DNA of 64,000 bases from Siphonodentalium dalli (GCA_032622095.1 CP136063.1:150649379-150713378), one strand, 5' to 3'. Positions 13,014-22,367 are shown, counted from the stretch's first letter. The notes: a model not told the origin generated them from the letters alone. Numbers and translations are program-made.

Positions 13014-14433
13014 TTAATCTATAAGTAAATTGTAATAATCATATGTTTTCATATAAATGTGATCAATATTTGCAAAATCTATGGAACGTAAAAGTTGTAA
13101 ACAGGACTTGTAAAATGGGGAGGGGGTCAATGTGTGCAGAGCGGAATTCGAAAATAAATTCGGATTATAATGTCTTAGTTGCAGTCCGAGCCAATATCTG
13201 GCAAAGTATAACCATTTCTTGTCTTCTGCAAAATAAATGACTTGTCTAATATGATTCAGCCGAAAGGCTTTCATTTTAAGATCAATGTTGACTACGACTA
13301 AGCCTCCGTCAACATAATCTTGAAAGAGAACTTTGCGTTTGACTGGTTCAATTTTAGAGGCCCAGATAAAGGTTACAGTGAAGTAATTCGATTGGTAGCG
13401 CCCTCCAACGGATTTTGGACCAAGATGCAGGAAAGAATTAAAAAAATTCTGGGCTCTGGTTGGTTAATAGTAGTTTCGATATTTAAACATATAAAATACA
13501 TGCAATCACTCCTCTTGAAATTTCAGACTCCAAACAAAACATTGGCACATTGTAAAGCACGTGGTTCCTAGATTGAATTGTTTTGGGGTGAGGTAAAAAA
13601 TGTCAATATTTTTTTTCATGCTATTCTGACTCTAGATTATAAATCCCAAATTTAAAGGCATATGCCATGCCTGACGATATGATTTTTTTTTTTCATGCAG
13701 AAACTTTGCGCAGATGCCAATCCTGGTGATCATGTACTCATTTATCACAATTCATGGATAGTCAGGGCTGCAAGCCATTATATGTTAACATTGAGGCCTG
13801 TGGGAAATAATTACTTCACTGTAACCAAAAACGGAACATTTGCCTTTGAAATCTGTCGCGATAGAAGGGAGGTAACTCTAAAATTTGTCCGACATAGTGA
13901 TAAAAAATGTTTAGCTGATTCTTCATCTTCACAAAAGGCTGTTGAATCGTCGGCATAAAGGGAAATTTTGACTTTTTCGGAGCATCCGGGTGCATGTAAC
14001 CCTATAATTCTCTGATCGGCGCGAACTTTAATGGCGAATGGTTCAAGGCATAGGACATATAACAGGGGAGATAAACTGCACCCTTGGCGGACTGATCGTG
14101 ATATGGGGAACGATGGGGAAATGCATGTGTCCGTTAATATAAACGGAACTGATTGCATCATTATACAATAATCGTACTAAAGAACAAAACATGGGACCAA
14201 AACGGAAAGATTGAAGACATTGGAATAAATATGCGTGGTCTAACCTATATATCGAACGCTTTCATTTGATCTAGACAAATGAATATTATTGAAAGATCTT
14301 TTTGTTCTACATAATCTAGAATGTTGCGGAATAAATGTAGATTGTCAGTAATTGATCGACCCCGAACAAAACAAGTCTGGTCCGGGTGGATCACTTCGCC
14401 GAGAACCTGTTTCGTCCGCATTATAGATAACAT
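13014..14433 (-). pseudogene. Non-LTR retrotransposon ORF2 remnant, unit 5 (C-terminus deleted)
   Basis: RT fingers (14245-14433) and YADD block (13811-14161) are present, but the post-RT region is cut to 86 residues (13014-13274) at the array deletion junction. The C-terminal tail that should follow is missing. Confidence 0.85.
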
Positions 14434-14902
14434 TTTTGAAAGAATCTTGTAATCTAGATTTAAAAGGGAAATAGGTCTGCAATATGCTAGTTCTTCCGCA
14501 CGAGCCTTATCTTTGGTTTGAGCAGGAACCAGTTACTGCAAAATTCCCAGGGAAATGGTGTTTAATCATATTTTTCTACTTATTTGAATGTCCGACTGCA
14601 CATGACAATAACGCATAATTATAATCCAAAACCGCGAGTGTTGGCCCGCAAAAATTAGTAGGTCTCAGGTACCAAAAGGGATCGTGGAATGTGGGGATCT
14701 AGATAACAACACTACAGATTTAACGACGTGGAGTCTGAAATGAAGTGTCAGTTTGTTTTTAATACGGACCTTTATAAATTATTTACTTAGGAATATGTAT
14801 TCAAGTCAAAGAAGAGCGTTGACTGTTATATTATCCATGTTACATACATGGTATGAATGAAGAGCGTTTGTATTATTTGTGTCGTTTAAAGAAAACAACT
14901 GA

Positions 14903-15175
14903 TTAACCATTTTGCAGTGGCGGATATACAAGTTTGTCCACAGAAAGTGTTCTTCGCAATTTTGCGTCAAACCGAGTCTGGGAATATAAGACTTGATAAT
15001 GATCGCCATTTACGGCATCAAGAACGAATGGCAATGTATTCCTACCACGGTGCGACGTGAGGTGACTTCCCTCGTTCGTCGACCCTGCATGCATGTTAAG
15101 CAACGCAAAGTCACCTGGGGTAAGCCATTTTTTGTAGAACGCCCATAGCTGTTCATTAAAACAATATTTAATCAT
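14903..15175 (-). CDS. Unknown 90-aa frame in type B unit 5
   Basis: Same frame as in unit 3 with one visible substitution. It stays open only in the B block. Unknown function; probably a remnant of the transposon that makes up the repeat. Confidence 0.3.
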   Translation of the reverse strand: MIKYCFNEQLWAFYKKWLTPGDFALLNMHAGSTNEGSHLTSHRGRNTLPFVLDAVNGDHYQVLYSQTRFDAKLRRTLSVDKLVYPPLQNG

Positions 15176-15803
15176 CGTCTTCTGATCGGCATAGCCGAAA
15201 CAGATACATGTTCGACTGTGGTGTGATTGATTTCTGGAGGCCGTCGAAAATGCCGACGTGAACCGTACGTTGTCGGGATGTGTAACTAAAATTGTGAAGT
15301 TTTAATCAGATTTTTAAGATCATTACCAACCTAAATGGGCCAGTTTTTGGTTTGAGCAGGAACCATTTACTGCAAAATTCACAGGGAAATGGTATTTAAT
15401 CATATTTTTTCTACCTTAATTGAATGTCCGACTGCACATGACAATAACGCATAATTGTATTACAACACCGTGAGTGTTGGCGTGCAAAAATTAGTAGGTC
15501 TCAGGTACCAAAAGGGAGGTTGTGGGGGATCTATAACAACACCACAAATTTAACTACATGGAGGTTTGAAATTAAAGGGTCAGTTTGTTTTTAATACGGT
15601 ACGGACCTTTATAAATTATTTACTTGGGAATATGTATTCAATTATTCACTGTCATATTATCCCCTAAAGAGCGTTTCTATGTTCACCAGAAGACGTACAC
15701 GGTACGCGTATACAATATAACAGCACAGCATCACGACATTGAAACATTGAGACATCACAACACAGCAATCGAAACGCACATTCATGATGCAACCTGAAAT
15801 ATA

Positions 15804-16043
15804 CTAATATAAAGTATTTTTAAATAAATATTTCAATTTGTTTTCATCATCAAATTTTGCAAATAATGACCAGTGATCATGGAACATTTCTAAAGGAAAT
15901 CTCTGACTGTCTACTAATATTCTATATTTGATGTCATGCATGAAGAAAAATGCGATGGTCTGTTCTGGATATGTGTTTTCGATGGCTGCATACACTCTGT
16001 TTCTGCTTGACCAGATTACTTGCCTATATGATATACAATTCAT
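15804..16043 (-). pseudogene. Isolated LINE C-terminal tail at array end
   Basis: The 63-aa tail found in other units is present here with a few extra upstream residues, but the rest of the ORF2 that would precede it lies beyond the array edge and is absent. It marks where the array is truncated. Confidence 0.8.
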
Positions 16044-16420
16044 GGATAGTCAGGGCTGCAAGCCATTATCATATATCAATATTTATATTTGCGAATATTT
16101 GGCTGTCTGTCTGTCGGCTATAGAAATTAATGGGGAACAATCTGGAGGGCCCGAAAAGCTAGGGTATAGCAGGGGTGACTGTTTACGATGAACATATGTT
16201 ATTATGCTTGCATACTGTCTTTATAAGGATGTTTGCCAATAAAACGTGTCTAATCTTAAGTATCGTATCTTAAACTTCCAACATATACCAAACTTACGTA
16301 TATAGTGACTCAGCAGTTACAGAGCGATGACAGATTTGGATTTCCACCATATGCACATGGTCTAATATATGTTCTATATATGCAATATAACATGCGATCT
16401 ATATGAGGGTATCACCCCCC
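16032..16420. other. Array edge filler and old LINE 3' end
   Basis: At 16037-16070 a ~33 bp piece identical to part of the array unit (ATTCATGGATAGTCAGGGCT ...) sits immediately beyond the array edge in the wrong place, as filler DNA. About 16185-16275 resembles the 3' end of the LINE at 42470-42537: a TGCATACTGTCTTTATAA-like stretch, an AATAAA-like signal and a CGTATCGTAT-type tail. The rest shows nothing. Confidence 0.5.
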
Positions 16421-16510
16421 CCCCCCCTTTCGGTACGCGGGATTCAGGGTGTTTTGAAGCTGTACGCGGGATTCATACCCCCGAATTAACTGGTATTCGG
16501 GTTCAAGCAA
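16421..16510. repeat. Poly-C and GGGATTCA short repeats
   Basis: A run of about 15 C followed by two copies of TACGCGGGATTCA and an AATTAACTGGTATTCGGG motif. A related motif recurs three times at 32908-32975. Confidence 0.6.
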
Positions 16511-16639
16511 AACATCTTGGACGCAGGTTTTGATGGCGCAAAGTAATATTTTGTGCTAGTTATATGTATGATTGAGTGGGTAGAATAGCTTCTTGGGCAT
16601 ATTCGACCACCATGCGATCATAAACAGAGACGTGGCGAC

Positions 16640-17247
16640 AGGGGGGGGGTCAACATTTTCAACAGTTGGAAATTTCATACCTGCCAAAACATTAGTTGGA
16701 AATTTCACACCAACAATAGGTTGAAATGTTCTTGTAGTTTGATTTTCAAACAATTTATTGGGGGAATTAATTGTTTTTGGACCAATATTTGCATATTTTC
16801 CTATTTTTTGTCAAAATTTTGGACTGAAATGGTCATCAGTTGCAAATTTTCCAACCTCAGGAGGGGGGTGACAGGTTGGAATTTTCCAAACTTGGAAATC
16901 TTGTGTCCTGGTCCCTCCCCCGTGGCCAGTCAAAAACTGCTAGTTAATTTAAGAAAACAATATTCTCATACATTTGGTCAACATTGTCATTGGAATTGTC
17001 ATCAGTTGTAAATTTTCCAACCTAAGTGGGGTGTCAGGATTGAAATTTCCAACTCTAAGAATGCTTGACGCTAGTCTAGATGCTAGGATTTTGCGATTTT
17101 CTTGTTCAGATTACAACATTTTCGCACACCGGGCCGAACCATGGTCGGCCCGGTGTGTCATTCATTGTCTCTCCCCTGTGGACAATACAAAAATGCTAAT
17201 AAGTTTAACAATATTTTACTATATTTGGTCAAACTTGTGGCCGTCAG
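16640..17247. repeat. Dispersed repeat, copy 1
   Basis: Noncoding sequence with repeated GGTTGGAAATTTC-like phrases, GGGGGG runs and a short CCGGGCCGAACCATGGTCGGCCCGG palindrome-like stretch near 17130-17155. Parts recur at 32371-32780 and 63096-63480, so this is an interspersed family. Short frames here are not credible genes. Confidence 0.6.
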
Positions 17248-17618
17248 TTGGAGAATTTTCCAACCTGTCATGATTCCATCCTATTTGGGTGTGTATACCG
17301 TAGTCCTGAATCCGATAAAATCAACAACGAGTTTCTTGTAAAAATGACACCTTGGGTACCTTTTCTCGTAAGAATGTGTTTATCGTCGGAGATTTTAACT
17401 ATCCAGAAATATTGTGGGACACTGGCATCTCGCATGACGAGGAAGCGAAGGCATTCGCTGATGCACTTTCAAGAAACTTCTTCCAGCAGCTTATAGATAC
17501 GCCAACAAGACACCGAGAAAATCAAAAAGCTAACATCCTAGATCTTCTGATAACAAACAATCCGGATGTTATTAGTAATATTGATCACGAAGCAGCACTA
17601 GGTAAAAGCGAACACGAC
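17248..17618 (+). pseudogene. LINE ORF2 endonuclease fragment, left of the Polinton
   Basis: Plus-strand part of an apurinic-endonuclease-type domain of a CR1/Jockey-group LINE. Motifs are FGCVYRSPESD, VGDFNYPEILWD and the terminal LGKSEHD. A frameshift lies near 17345 between the first two motifs. The frame runs into the Polinton at 17619 and resumes in register at 30104, so both halves are one gene. Already decayed before or after the insertion. Confidence 0.85.
17613..17618. repeat. Polinton target-site duplication, left
   Basis: CACGAC immediately before the element. The same six bases follow the right end at 30098. Polintons make 6-bp duplications. Confidence 0.92.
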
Positions 17619-17880
17619 AGTAGTAATGGGGGGCACTATGGCCCAGTACCCCCCAGACATGGGCACTATGGCCCACTGGGCCATTGTGCCCATGTCTGGG
17701 GGGATACTGGGCCATAGTGCCCATGTCTGGGGGGTACTGGGCCATAGTGCCCATGTCTGTGGGGTACTGGGCCATAGTGCCCATGTCTGGGGGGTACTGG
17801 GCCATAGTTTCCCCCCTGAGGATAGGTGTTCCTGTCATTGGTGTGACATTTCTGATCGAAAAAATGAAAATGGACTTAGA
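17619..17880. repeat. Polinton left terminal inverted repeat
   Basis: Matches the right end in inverse orientation through TGGACTTAGA. The outer ~200 bp is built from a ~29 bp unit (GGGCCATAGTGCCCATGTCTGG) present in both orientations, with a switch near 17671, so the repeat is itself a foldback. It is 262 bp, shorter than its partner because it has fewer units. Confidence 0.9.
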
Positions 17881-18462
17881 CATTTTTTCATTACTAATTT
17901 AAAGTTTGTATAATTCTGACCAGAGATGACACATCGACACGAACAGAATCAATTGGTGGGGATCCTACAGTGAAAACGATTTTGTTGAAATTTATCATTT
18001 ATTTTTCAAAAACAAGAACAAGAACAATGAACAATAATATATTATTATACATCAATAATATTAACAAAGAACAATAATTTATTATTGTTCATTGTTCTTG
18101 TTCTTGTTTTTGAAAAATAAATGATAAATTTCAACAAAATCGTTTTCACTGTAGGATCCCAACCAATTGATTCTGTTCGTGTCGATGTGACATTTCTGAT
18201 CGAAAAAATGAAAATGGACTTAGACATTTTTTCATTACTAATTTAAAGTTTGTATAATTCTGACCAGAGATGACACATCGACACGAACAGAATCAATTGG
18301 TGGGGATCCTACAGTGAAAACGATTTTGTTGAAATTTATCATTTATTTTTCAAAAACAAGAACAAGAACAATGAACAATAATATATTATTGTTCTTTGTT
18401 AATATTATTGATGTATAATAATATATTATTATACATCAATAATATTAACAAAGAACAATAAT
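17843..18462. repeat. Nested foldback next to the left terminus
   Basis: Arms 17930-18038 and 18081-18189 are inverted copies about 109 bp long with a ~42 bp spacer. The segment 17843-18047 is then repeated directly at 18187-18390. From 18385 to 18462 lies a near-perfect palindrome of about 78 bp centred at 18423. The structure extends inner terminal-repeat sequence and resembles a hairpin copy-back product. It lies between the terminus and the protease gene and codes for nothing evident. Confidence 0.85.
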
Positions 18463-18638
18463 TTATGTACAAAACAAGGTCTCAGATTTGAAGAAACTTA
18501 ATTGAACATCCTACAACATCCTACGCTGAATCAATAACAAAAGAGTCTATTTTGTGGAGTTGTTGACACATTCGTTGTTATCTGGTCGTCGTCTTCTTTG
18601 CGTTGTATGTATATCAGCCGTCGATGTCCTGGTGAAGT

Positions 18639-19112
18639 TTAATTCAACAGCAAATTTGCTTTTCTGTATAATCGACCATAGTGCTTTCCAAACCATCGAA
18701 CTATTGTTCTGTCATTCTTGAAGAAATCCCGAGAATTGAATAATCTTTTCATCTTCTTTCCTTTCATCATGTGGTGGAGTGCGAATATACAATATAATCC
18801 ACACACATTTGTCGCACGATGTTGATATCGTGTTGTATTCATAGTCCATGCTGATGAGTTCCTTTTTATGAATGGTAACATATATCGTCTCGGTGGTGGT
18901 AGTCCAAATGAGTCGAAGTATACAGCTGATCTTCCATTGAATAACATCAATGTCCAGTGTTCTCCTGGCTGATCCGATGAGTGCGTGTTCACAATATATG
19001 CTTGAATATGCTGTGGTTTCTTCTCTGGTAACAGATCTCTAGCACAAACATGTGTGTTAAGTTTACACAACCAGGAATTGTCCAGAATATATTGAAGTTC
19101 AGCTGTCTGCAT
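18639..19112 (-). CDS. Adenain-like cysteine protease
   Basis: 157-aa protein of the adenovirus protease/Ulp1 (C5/C48) type, expected to process virion proteins during assembly. The catalytic set is visible: His52 in GEHWTL, Asp67 in YFDSFG, Gln97, and Cys104 in NVCGLYC, with Gln seven residues before Cys as in adenain. Length fits the Polinton family. It is the last gene of the minus-strand block and its start overlaps the upstream 152-aa gene by 14 nt. The frame is intact, so it may be functional. Known family; activity is inferred. Confidence 0.93.
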   Translation of the reverse strand: MQTAELQYILDNSWLCKLNTHVCARDLLPEKKPQHIQAYIVNTHSSDQPGEHWTLMLFNGRSAVYFDSFGLPPPRRYMLPFIKRNSSAWTMNTTRYQHRATNVCGLYCIFALHHMMKGKKMKRLFNSRDFFKNDRTIVRWFGKHYGRLYRKANLLLN

Positions 19113-19557
19113 CGTTGTAATTCTCTTTGACTCGCTGTGACCACATCAGAGTCCACTCTGCGTCGAATTTTTTGCGGTTGAGCTCCAAACTGTTTCTCAG
19201 ATGATCCCACATGACGTATGCTTCGAACTTCTCCTTGCAGTGTGGGTTTAACTCCATCAGCTTCGGGAACCATCTTTCCATAACATTGTATATGTCAAGT
19301 TTAATCAGCGCTAAGTCGATAAACTGGTTTGTCCAATCATCAGTTGTAGAGAACAAACACAGAACATGTTCACGTTGACTAGGATGTTCTATTTTACATC
19401 CTTCACAGTTTGCTGACACTTCCTTGCGAATAAGTTCTTGTAGTTCTTCAATCATAGCGTTGTTGAGTGTGTCCAAGATCAGGTTCCATCTCGGAGCAAA
19501 GTTTTGTGAACATTGGTATTCTTCATAGTAGTTCCATAGCTGTGATGTGAACTCCAT
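19099..19557 (-). CDS. Conserved Cys/His protein of Polintons (152 aa)
   Basis: Sits between the capsid and protease genes, 1 nt after the capsid stop, overlapping the protease start by 14 nt. The centre holds C51-EG-C54-KIE-H58-PSQRE-H64-VL-C67, a probable metal site. The rest is helical and acidic or aromatic with many Trp and Tyr. I recall small proteins with a GC...HPSQ motif beside capsid genes in animal Polintons, but do not know a function. Translational coupling to both neighbours suggests a structural or assembly role. Confidence 0.75.
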   Translation of the reverse strand: MEFTSQLWNYYEEYQCSQNFAPRWNLILDTLNNAMIEELQELIRKEVSANCEGCKIEHPSQREHVLCLFSTTDDWTNQFIDLALIKLDIYNVMERWFPKLMELNPHCKEKFEAYVMWDHLRNSLELNRKKFDAEWTLMWSQRVKENYNDADS

Positions 19558-19558
19558 C

Positions 19559-20863
19559 CTAATAGTCAGTAAGCACTTCTCTCAAAGCTGTGATCTCTAT
19601 TTCACTGTCAAATTCAGCATACACCAAAACGTTGACGGCTGTAGTGAGAGCTGTCAAGAACTGAAGCTCCAAACGCAGGTTCCCTGTCTTTATAGGATGT
19701 AGATGTCCCTCGTCGCTTCCTTGGTCCGGTGTCAAGTCGAAACCCCACAAACAATAACCATTCATATATTCTTTTAAATTAATGCCAATTGATTTGTTAA
19801 CACCAAACATTCCTAGAGATTGATACAAAGATAAATATGATCTGAGACATTGTTTTGTTGCGAAGTTTGGTTCAAATGGACGGTTATGTATTGTATGACC
19901 ATCTTGACTAACTTCCAATTTATTCAAACTGAAATGTTTGAAGTGGAATGGATTGGTACCCAAATCTCCATTCATATCTTTATTTTCGACCAACGCAATA
20001 AAAAGTCTCTTTGGTAATTGTCCTTGAAATAAGTGGTCTTCAATTTTTGATCTAAGTCCAGTACTAATTGTGAAAGTTTTTATTTCTACTCGTCTGATAG
20101 GTATTTTCATTTTTGACTGGACAATTTCTTGATTTAATTTATTTGAGACCGCTGGAAAGAGACTAACTGTTCTGACATGGAACACTGCTGATTCGAAAAC
20201 AATTTGTCCATCCTCGGCGCCAATGAGGCAAAATTTTGATGGTGATCTGTTTAATCTGATACGAATTTCAATTCCATTTGGTAAATATTTTTCTTGAAGA
20301 AACAGATCAGTGTGTAAGCGTCCACATAGTTCAACAATTTTACTACCACCGATCAAACTTTCTCTAGAAGTTAATCCAGCATTGCCACCACCTTTGGTAT
20401 TCTCTTCAAATTGTTCTGCTGTATCGCCATACCACATTTCTAAATTTGCTAATTGATTATCTTTATATTCTGGAGAGTATCCCAACAGATTTTCGAAATA
20501 TGCTCGGTATGGGTAAGTGTCAGAATTCGAAGTTATCAATTTGTTGTTCAAGTAAACATCGATACTGCTGAACATGCTATGAAAGAAATTGTTAACAGGT
20601 GCTAATTCCGTACCAGCTACCAAATTAGTTCCATCTTTTTTTGTAATTTTGAATTTCACATAAAGATAAGATTGATTAATATCTGTCCACTTTTCGGTTT
20701 GAGATGGTATGACAAACTCTATCGGAGCAGAATTATTCAGCGGTGCAATCGTATGATTTTCGATCCACTGTGATTCTGACATTGTAGCCACCGTTGGTGG
20801 AACATGTGTTATATCAAGTTCCGATTTATTGCATTCGCATGATCCATTTACCATTTGTGCCAT
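19559..20863 (-). CDS. Major capsid protein, double-jelly-roll type
   Basis: 434-aa protein of the family often labelled F54H12.2-like in animal genomes, considered a Polinton/adintovirus hexon-like capsid protein. Landmarks are PVNNFFHSMFSSIDVYLN (residues ~89-106), YPYRAYFENLLGY (117-129), NGIEIRIRLNRS (~197-208), QLPKRLFIALVEN in the second half and the C-terminal VNVLVYAEFDSEIEI. Two beta-rich halves agree with two jelly rolls. The frame is full length and unbroken. Start ATG lies 2 nt after the upstream gene's stop. Assignment to capsid is from family knowledge; fold is inferred. Confidence 0.87.
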   Translation of the reverse strand: MAQMVNGSCECNKSELDITHVPPTVATMSESQWIENHTIAPLNNSAPIEFVIPSQTEKWTDINQSYLYVKFKITKKDGTNLVAGTELAPVNNFFHSMFSSIDVYLNNKLITSNSDTYPYRAYFENLLGYSPEYKDNQLANLEMWYGDTAEQFEENTKGGGNAGLTSRESLIGGSKIVELCGRLHTDLFLQEKYLPNGIEIRIRLNRSPSKFCLIGAEDGQIVFESAVFHVRTVSLFPAVSNKLNQEIVQSKMKIPIRRVEIKTFTISTGLRSKIEDHLFQGQLPKRLFIALVENKDMNGDLGTNPFHFKHFSLNKLEVSQDGHTIHNRPFEPNFATKQCLRSYLSLYQSLGMFGVNKSIGINLKEYMNGYCLWGFDLTPDQGSDEGHLHPIKTGNLRLELQFLTALTTAVNVLVYAEFDSEIEITALREVLTDY

Positions 20864-20865
20864 GA

Positions 20866-21231
20866 TTAATCAAAAATATCAAGAGCTCGACTGCTAGGAT
20901 GTTTTTTCGACTGACTTTTTCGGCGTTTGACAGCTGAATGATTCATTTTTGAATTCGCTACTCTTTTTCTAGGTTTTTGTCTCGAGTTCAAAATTTGATT
21001 TTTAGCTTGTGTGCCAAAAGATTTTAAAGCTTTTTTACCTTCAGACATCAACGCTTCTTTCGGACTTTTACCTTGATTAATAATTTCATCTGCAACACCA
21101 AAAGTGTGTTTTTTCGCAAGTTGTAAAGCTGTCCGGCCAATCGGTTTTAGAAATGGTACAGCAGATCTCATAACTGATTTGAAAATTGAACCAATACCGT
21201 TACCATATTGCCGTGGTACACCTCTATACAC
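20866..21231 (-). CDS. Adenovirus pX-like basic virion protein
   Basis: 121-aa strongly basic protein. N-terminal RGVPRQYGNGIGSIFKSVM and an amphipathic helix (AVPFLKPIGRTALQLAKK) are followed by a Lys/Arg-rich tail (RKRVANSK, KRRKSQSKK). This is the pattern of the DNA-condensing, membrane-active minor proteins (pX/mu or pVI-like) of Polintons. The frame opens at GTG, not ATG, and no in-frame ATG lies upstream before a different gene; the next ATG is at residue 21. Either the start was lost by one substitution or translation starts unconventionally. Flanked tightly by penton (14 nt) and capsid (2 nt) genes. Confidence 0.72.
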   Translation of the reverse strand: MYRGVPRQYGNGIGSIFKSVMRSAVPFLKPIGRTALQLAKKHTFGVADEIINQGKSPKEALMSEGKKALKSFGTQAKNQILNSRQKPRKRVANSKMNHSAVKRRKSQSKKHPSSRALDIFD

Positions 21232-21245
21232 GGGGAAAATTGTTT

Positions 21246-22097
21246 TTAGAACTCCTCTCGTTTTCTGAAATGCAGCTTCGCCAAAGACTTACCACCAATA
21301 AACTGAATTGATTTTCCTGTGTCGCCACTTATATTTACACTAATTTTGTCAAAGTATGACTTTGAAACTGGAACATAATGTAAATTTAAAAATTCATGTT
21401 TTACATGTAATCCGTCGATATCTCTTTTAATTCTGAAAAAAACAACTCGTAAAATTTGTACTTCAACATTTCCAACAATTGTGAAATCGGCAATATCAGA
21501 ATAAACAAACATTTGATTATGACCAACAAACAAATCTACACCAAACGGAAATCTATTATTTGAATAAAAATCTTCAGAAGCGTTTTCAGTTTTGTAACCC
21601 AACTTGTGCAAAATACATTGTGGTAATTCAATTCCTAGTTTTGGGATACTTACACTCTTGCGAATAATTTTCACACGTTTTGTAACTTTTGAGTACTTGA
21701 TGTGAAATCCGTATTCGTTTTGCATTGCTTCTCCAAGTGTTTCATCAATTACATCTTGCATTGTATCAAGTAAATCTGCCGCAGAGGTATACGAACCTTC
21801 TCGTATCTGTATTTCAATTGCACGAACGCCATCAGGTCTCGTAAATATCTTTTCTTCAAAACGATTTTGAAGAACAGACAGTATTATTGCATCAGTTGTA
21901 ATCAAATTGAATTTACACGAATCCCCTGTAACATTGTATGTTTCTGAAGGTGTTATCAGTTCGACTAATGCAACTTCCCATTTTTCTTTATCAATTTGAA
22001 TTGGTTTTGGTAATTGTACAGTAAAACAACAATGAGAATTGTTTGGATACATTACCATTGAACTGTCGCTCGGAATTGTAATGTAGAAAGAATTCAT
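21246..22097 (-). CDS. Penton-like minor capsid protein
   Basis: 283-aa protein of the Polinton penton (single jelly-roll minor capsid) family. Typical features are an N-terminal FYITIPSDSS and a CCFTVQLPKPI strand, KWEVALVELITP, a central LPQCILHKLGY and the C-terminal LNLHYVPVSKSYFDKI ... LHFRKR. Probably caps capsid vertices. Its ATG overlaps the stop of the upstream membrane protein in an ATGA arrangement, suggesting coupled reinitiation. No lesions. Confidence 0.85.
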   Translation of the reverse strand: MNSFYITIPSDSSMVMYPNNSHCCFTVQLPKPIQIDKEKWEVALVELITPSETYNVTGDSCKFNLITTDAIILSVLQNRFEEKIFTRPDGVRAIEIQIREGSYTSAADLLDTMQDVIDETLGEAMQNEYGFHIKYSKVTKRVKIIRKSVSIPKLGIELPQCILHKLGYKTENASEDFYSNNRFPFGVDLFVGHNQMFVYSDIADFTIVGNVEVQILRVVFFRIKRDIDGLHVKHEFLNLHYVPVSKSYFDKISVNISGDTGKSIQFIGGKSLAKLHFRKREEF

Positions 22098-22357
22098 ACT
22101 TTCAAAATTTCTGCCGACTGATTTTTCAAATATTTCAAACGCGGTGTTGGTAAAATGTGTCCCAAAGAACTACTGAGTAAAATTAACCACAGTTCGTTAT
22201 TTTCACTTTGTAAACTTAAATGAACAATTGCTGTAGCGATTATACCAACAATTATAATAATTTGTGTAAAATATGTTACTTGATTTTTTGCAATTTTTTC
22301 TCCACAGATTTGAAATTGTGATGGAGCATCCAGACCAACTGAACCATTTTGAGACAT
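22094..22357 (-). CDS. Small membrane protein of the virion block
   Basis: 87 aa when started at MSQNGSVGLDAPSQF. One clear transmembrane helix follows TYFTQ (IIIIVGIIATAIVHLSL), then a second hydrophobic stretch ELWLILLSSSLGHILPTPRLK. Proteins with this LLSS-x-LG-x-LLP signature accompany penton genes in animal Polintons as I recall. A longer frame opens upstream to 22492, but that part overlaps the integrase chromodomain in another frame and is likely spurious. Virion or host membrane role is inferred. Confidence 0.7.
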   Translation of the reverse strand: MSQNGSVGLDAPSQFQICGEKIAKNQVTYFTQIIIIVGIIATAIVHLSLQSENNELWLILLSSSLGHILPTPRLKYLKNQSAEILKV

Positions 22358-22367
22358 GTTAAAAGTT

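Larger units (their letters stand above)
1..16031. repeat. Tandem array of ~3.4 kb LINE-bearing units
   Basis: Five head-to-tail copies of a unit of about 3,386 bp fill this stretch, starting inside the array at the window edge. Units begin at 1, 3387, 6773 and 10193; the fifth starts abruptly at 13013. Copies 1, 2 and 4 read as identical wherever I compared them (type A). Copies 3 and 5 share a diverged ~1.75 kb block (type B). Each unit carries a broken minus-strand reverse transcriptase gene. Near identity of copies implies recent amplification, homogenisation by gene conversion, or an assembly artefact. Confidence 0.95.
13013..16031. repeat. Array unit 5 (type B, 5' truncated)
   Basis: Type B copy lacking its first ~350 bp because of the 13012 junction. 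It carries the B block at about 13578-15316, with two visible differences from unit 3 (near 13824 and 15060). It ends at about 16031, where homology to the array stops. Confidence 0.88.

Noticed and set aside
17626-17913. Plus- and minus-strand frames with repeated GTMAQYPPDM or YWAIVPMSGG peptides (also 29803-30117)
   Set aside because: They are translations of the 29-bp unit in the Polinton terminal repeats; both strands and several frames are open only because the repeat lacks stops.
18045-18227. 60-aa minus-strand frame in the left foldback
   Set aside because: Lies wholly within the inverted arms and repeats terminal-repeat sequence; low complexity.
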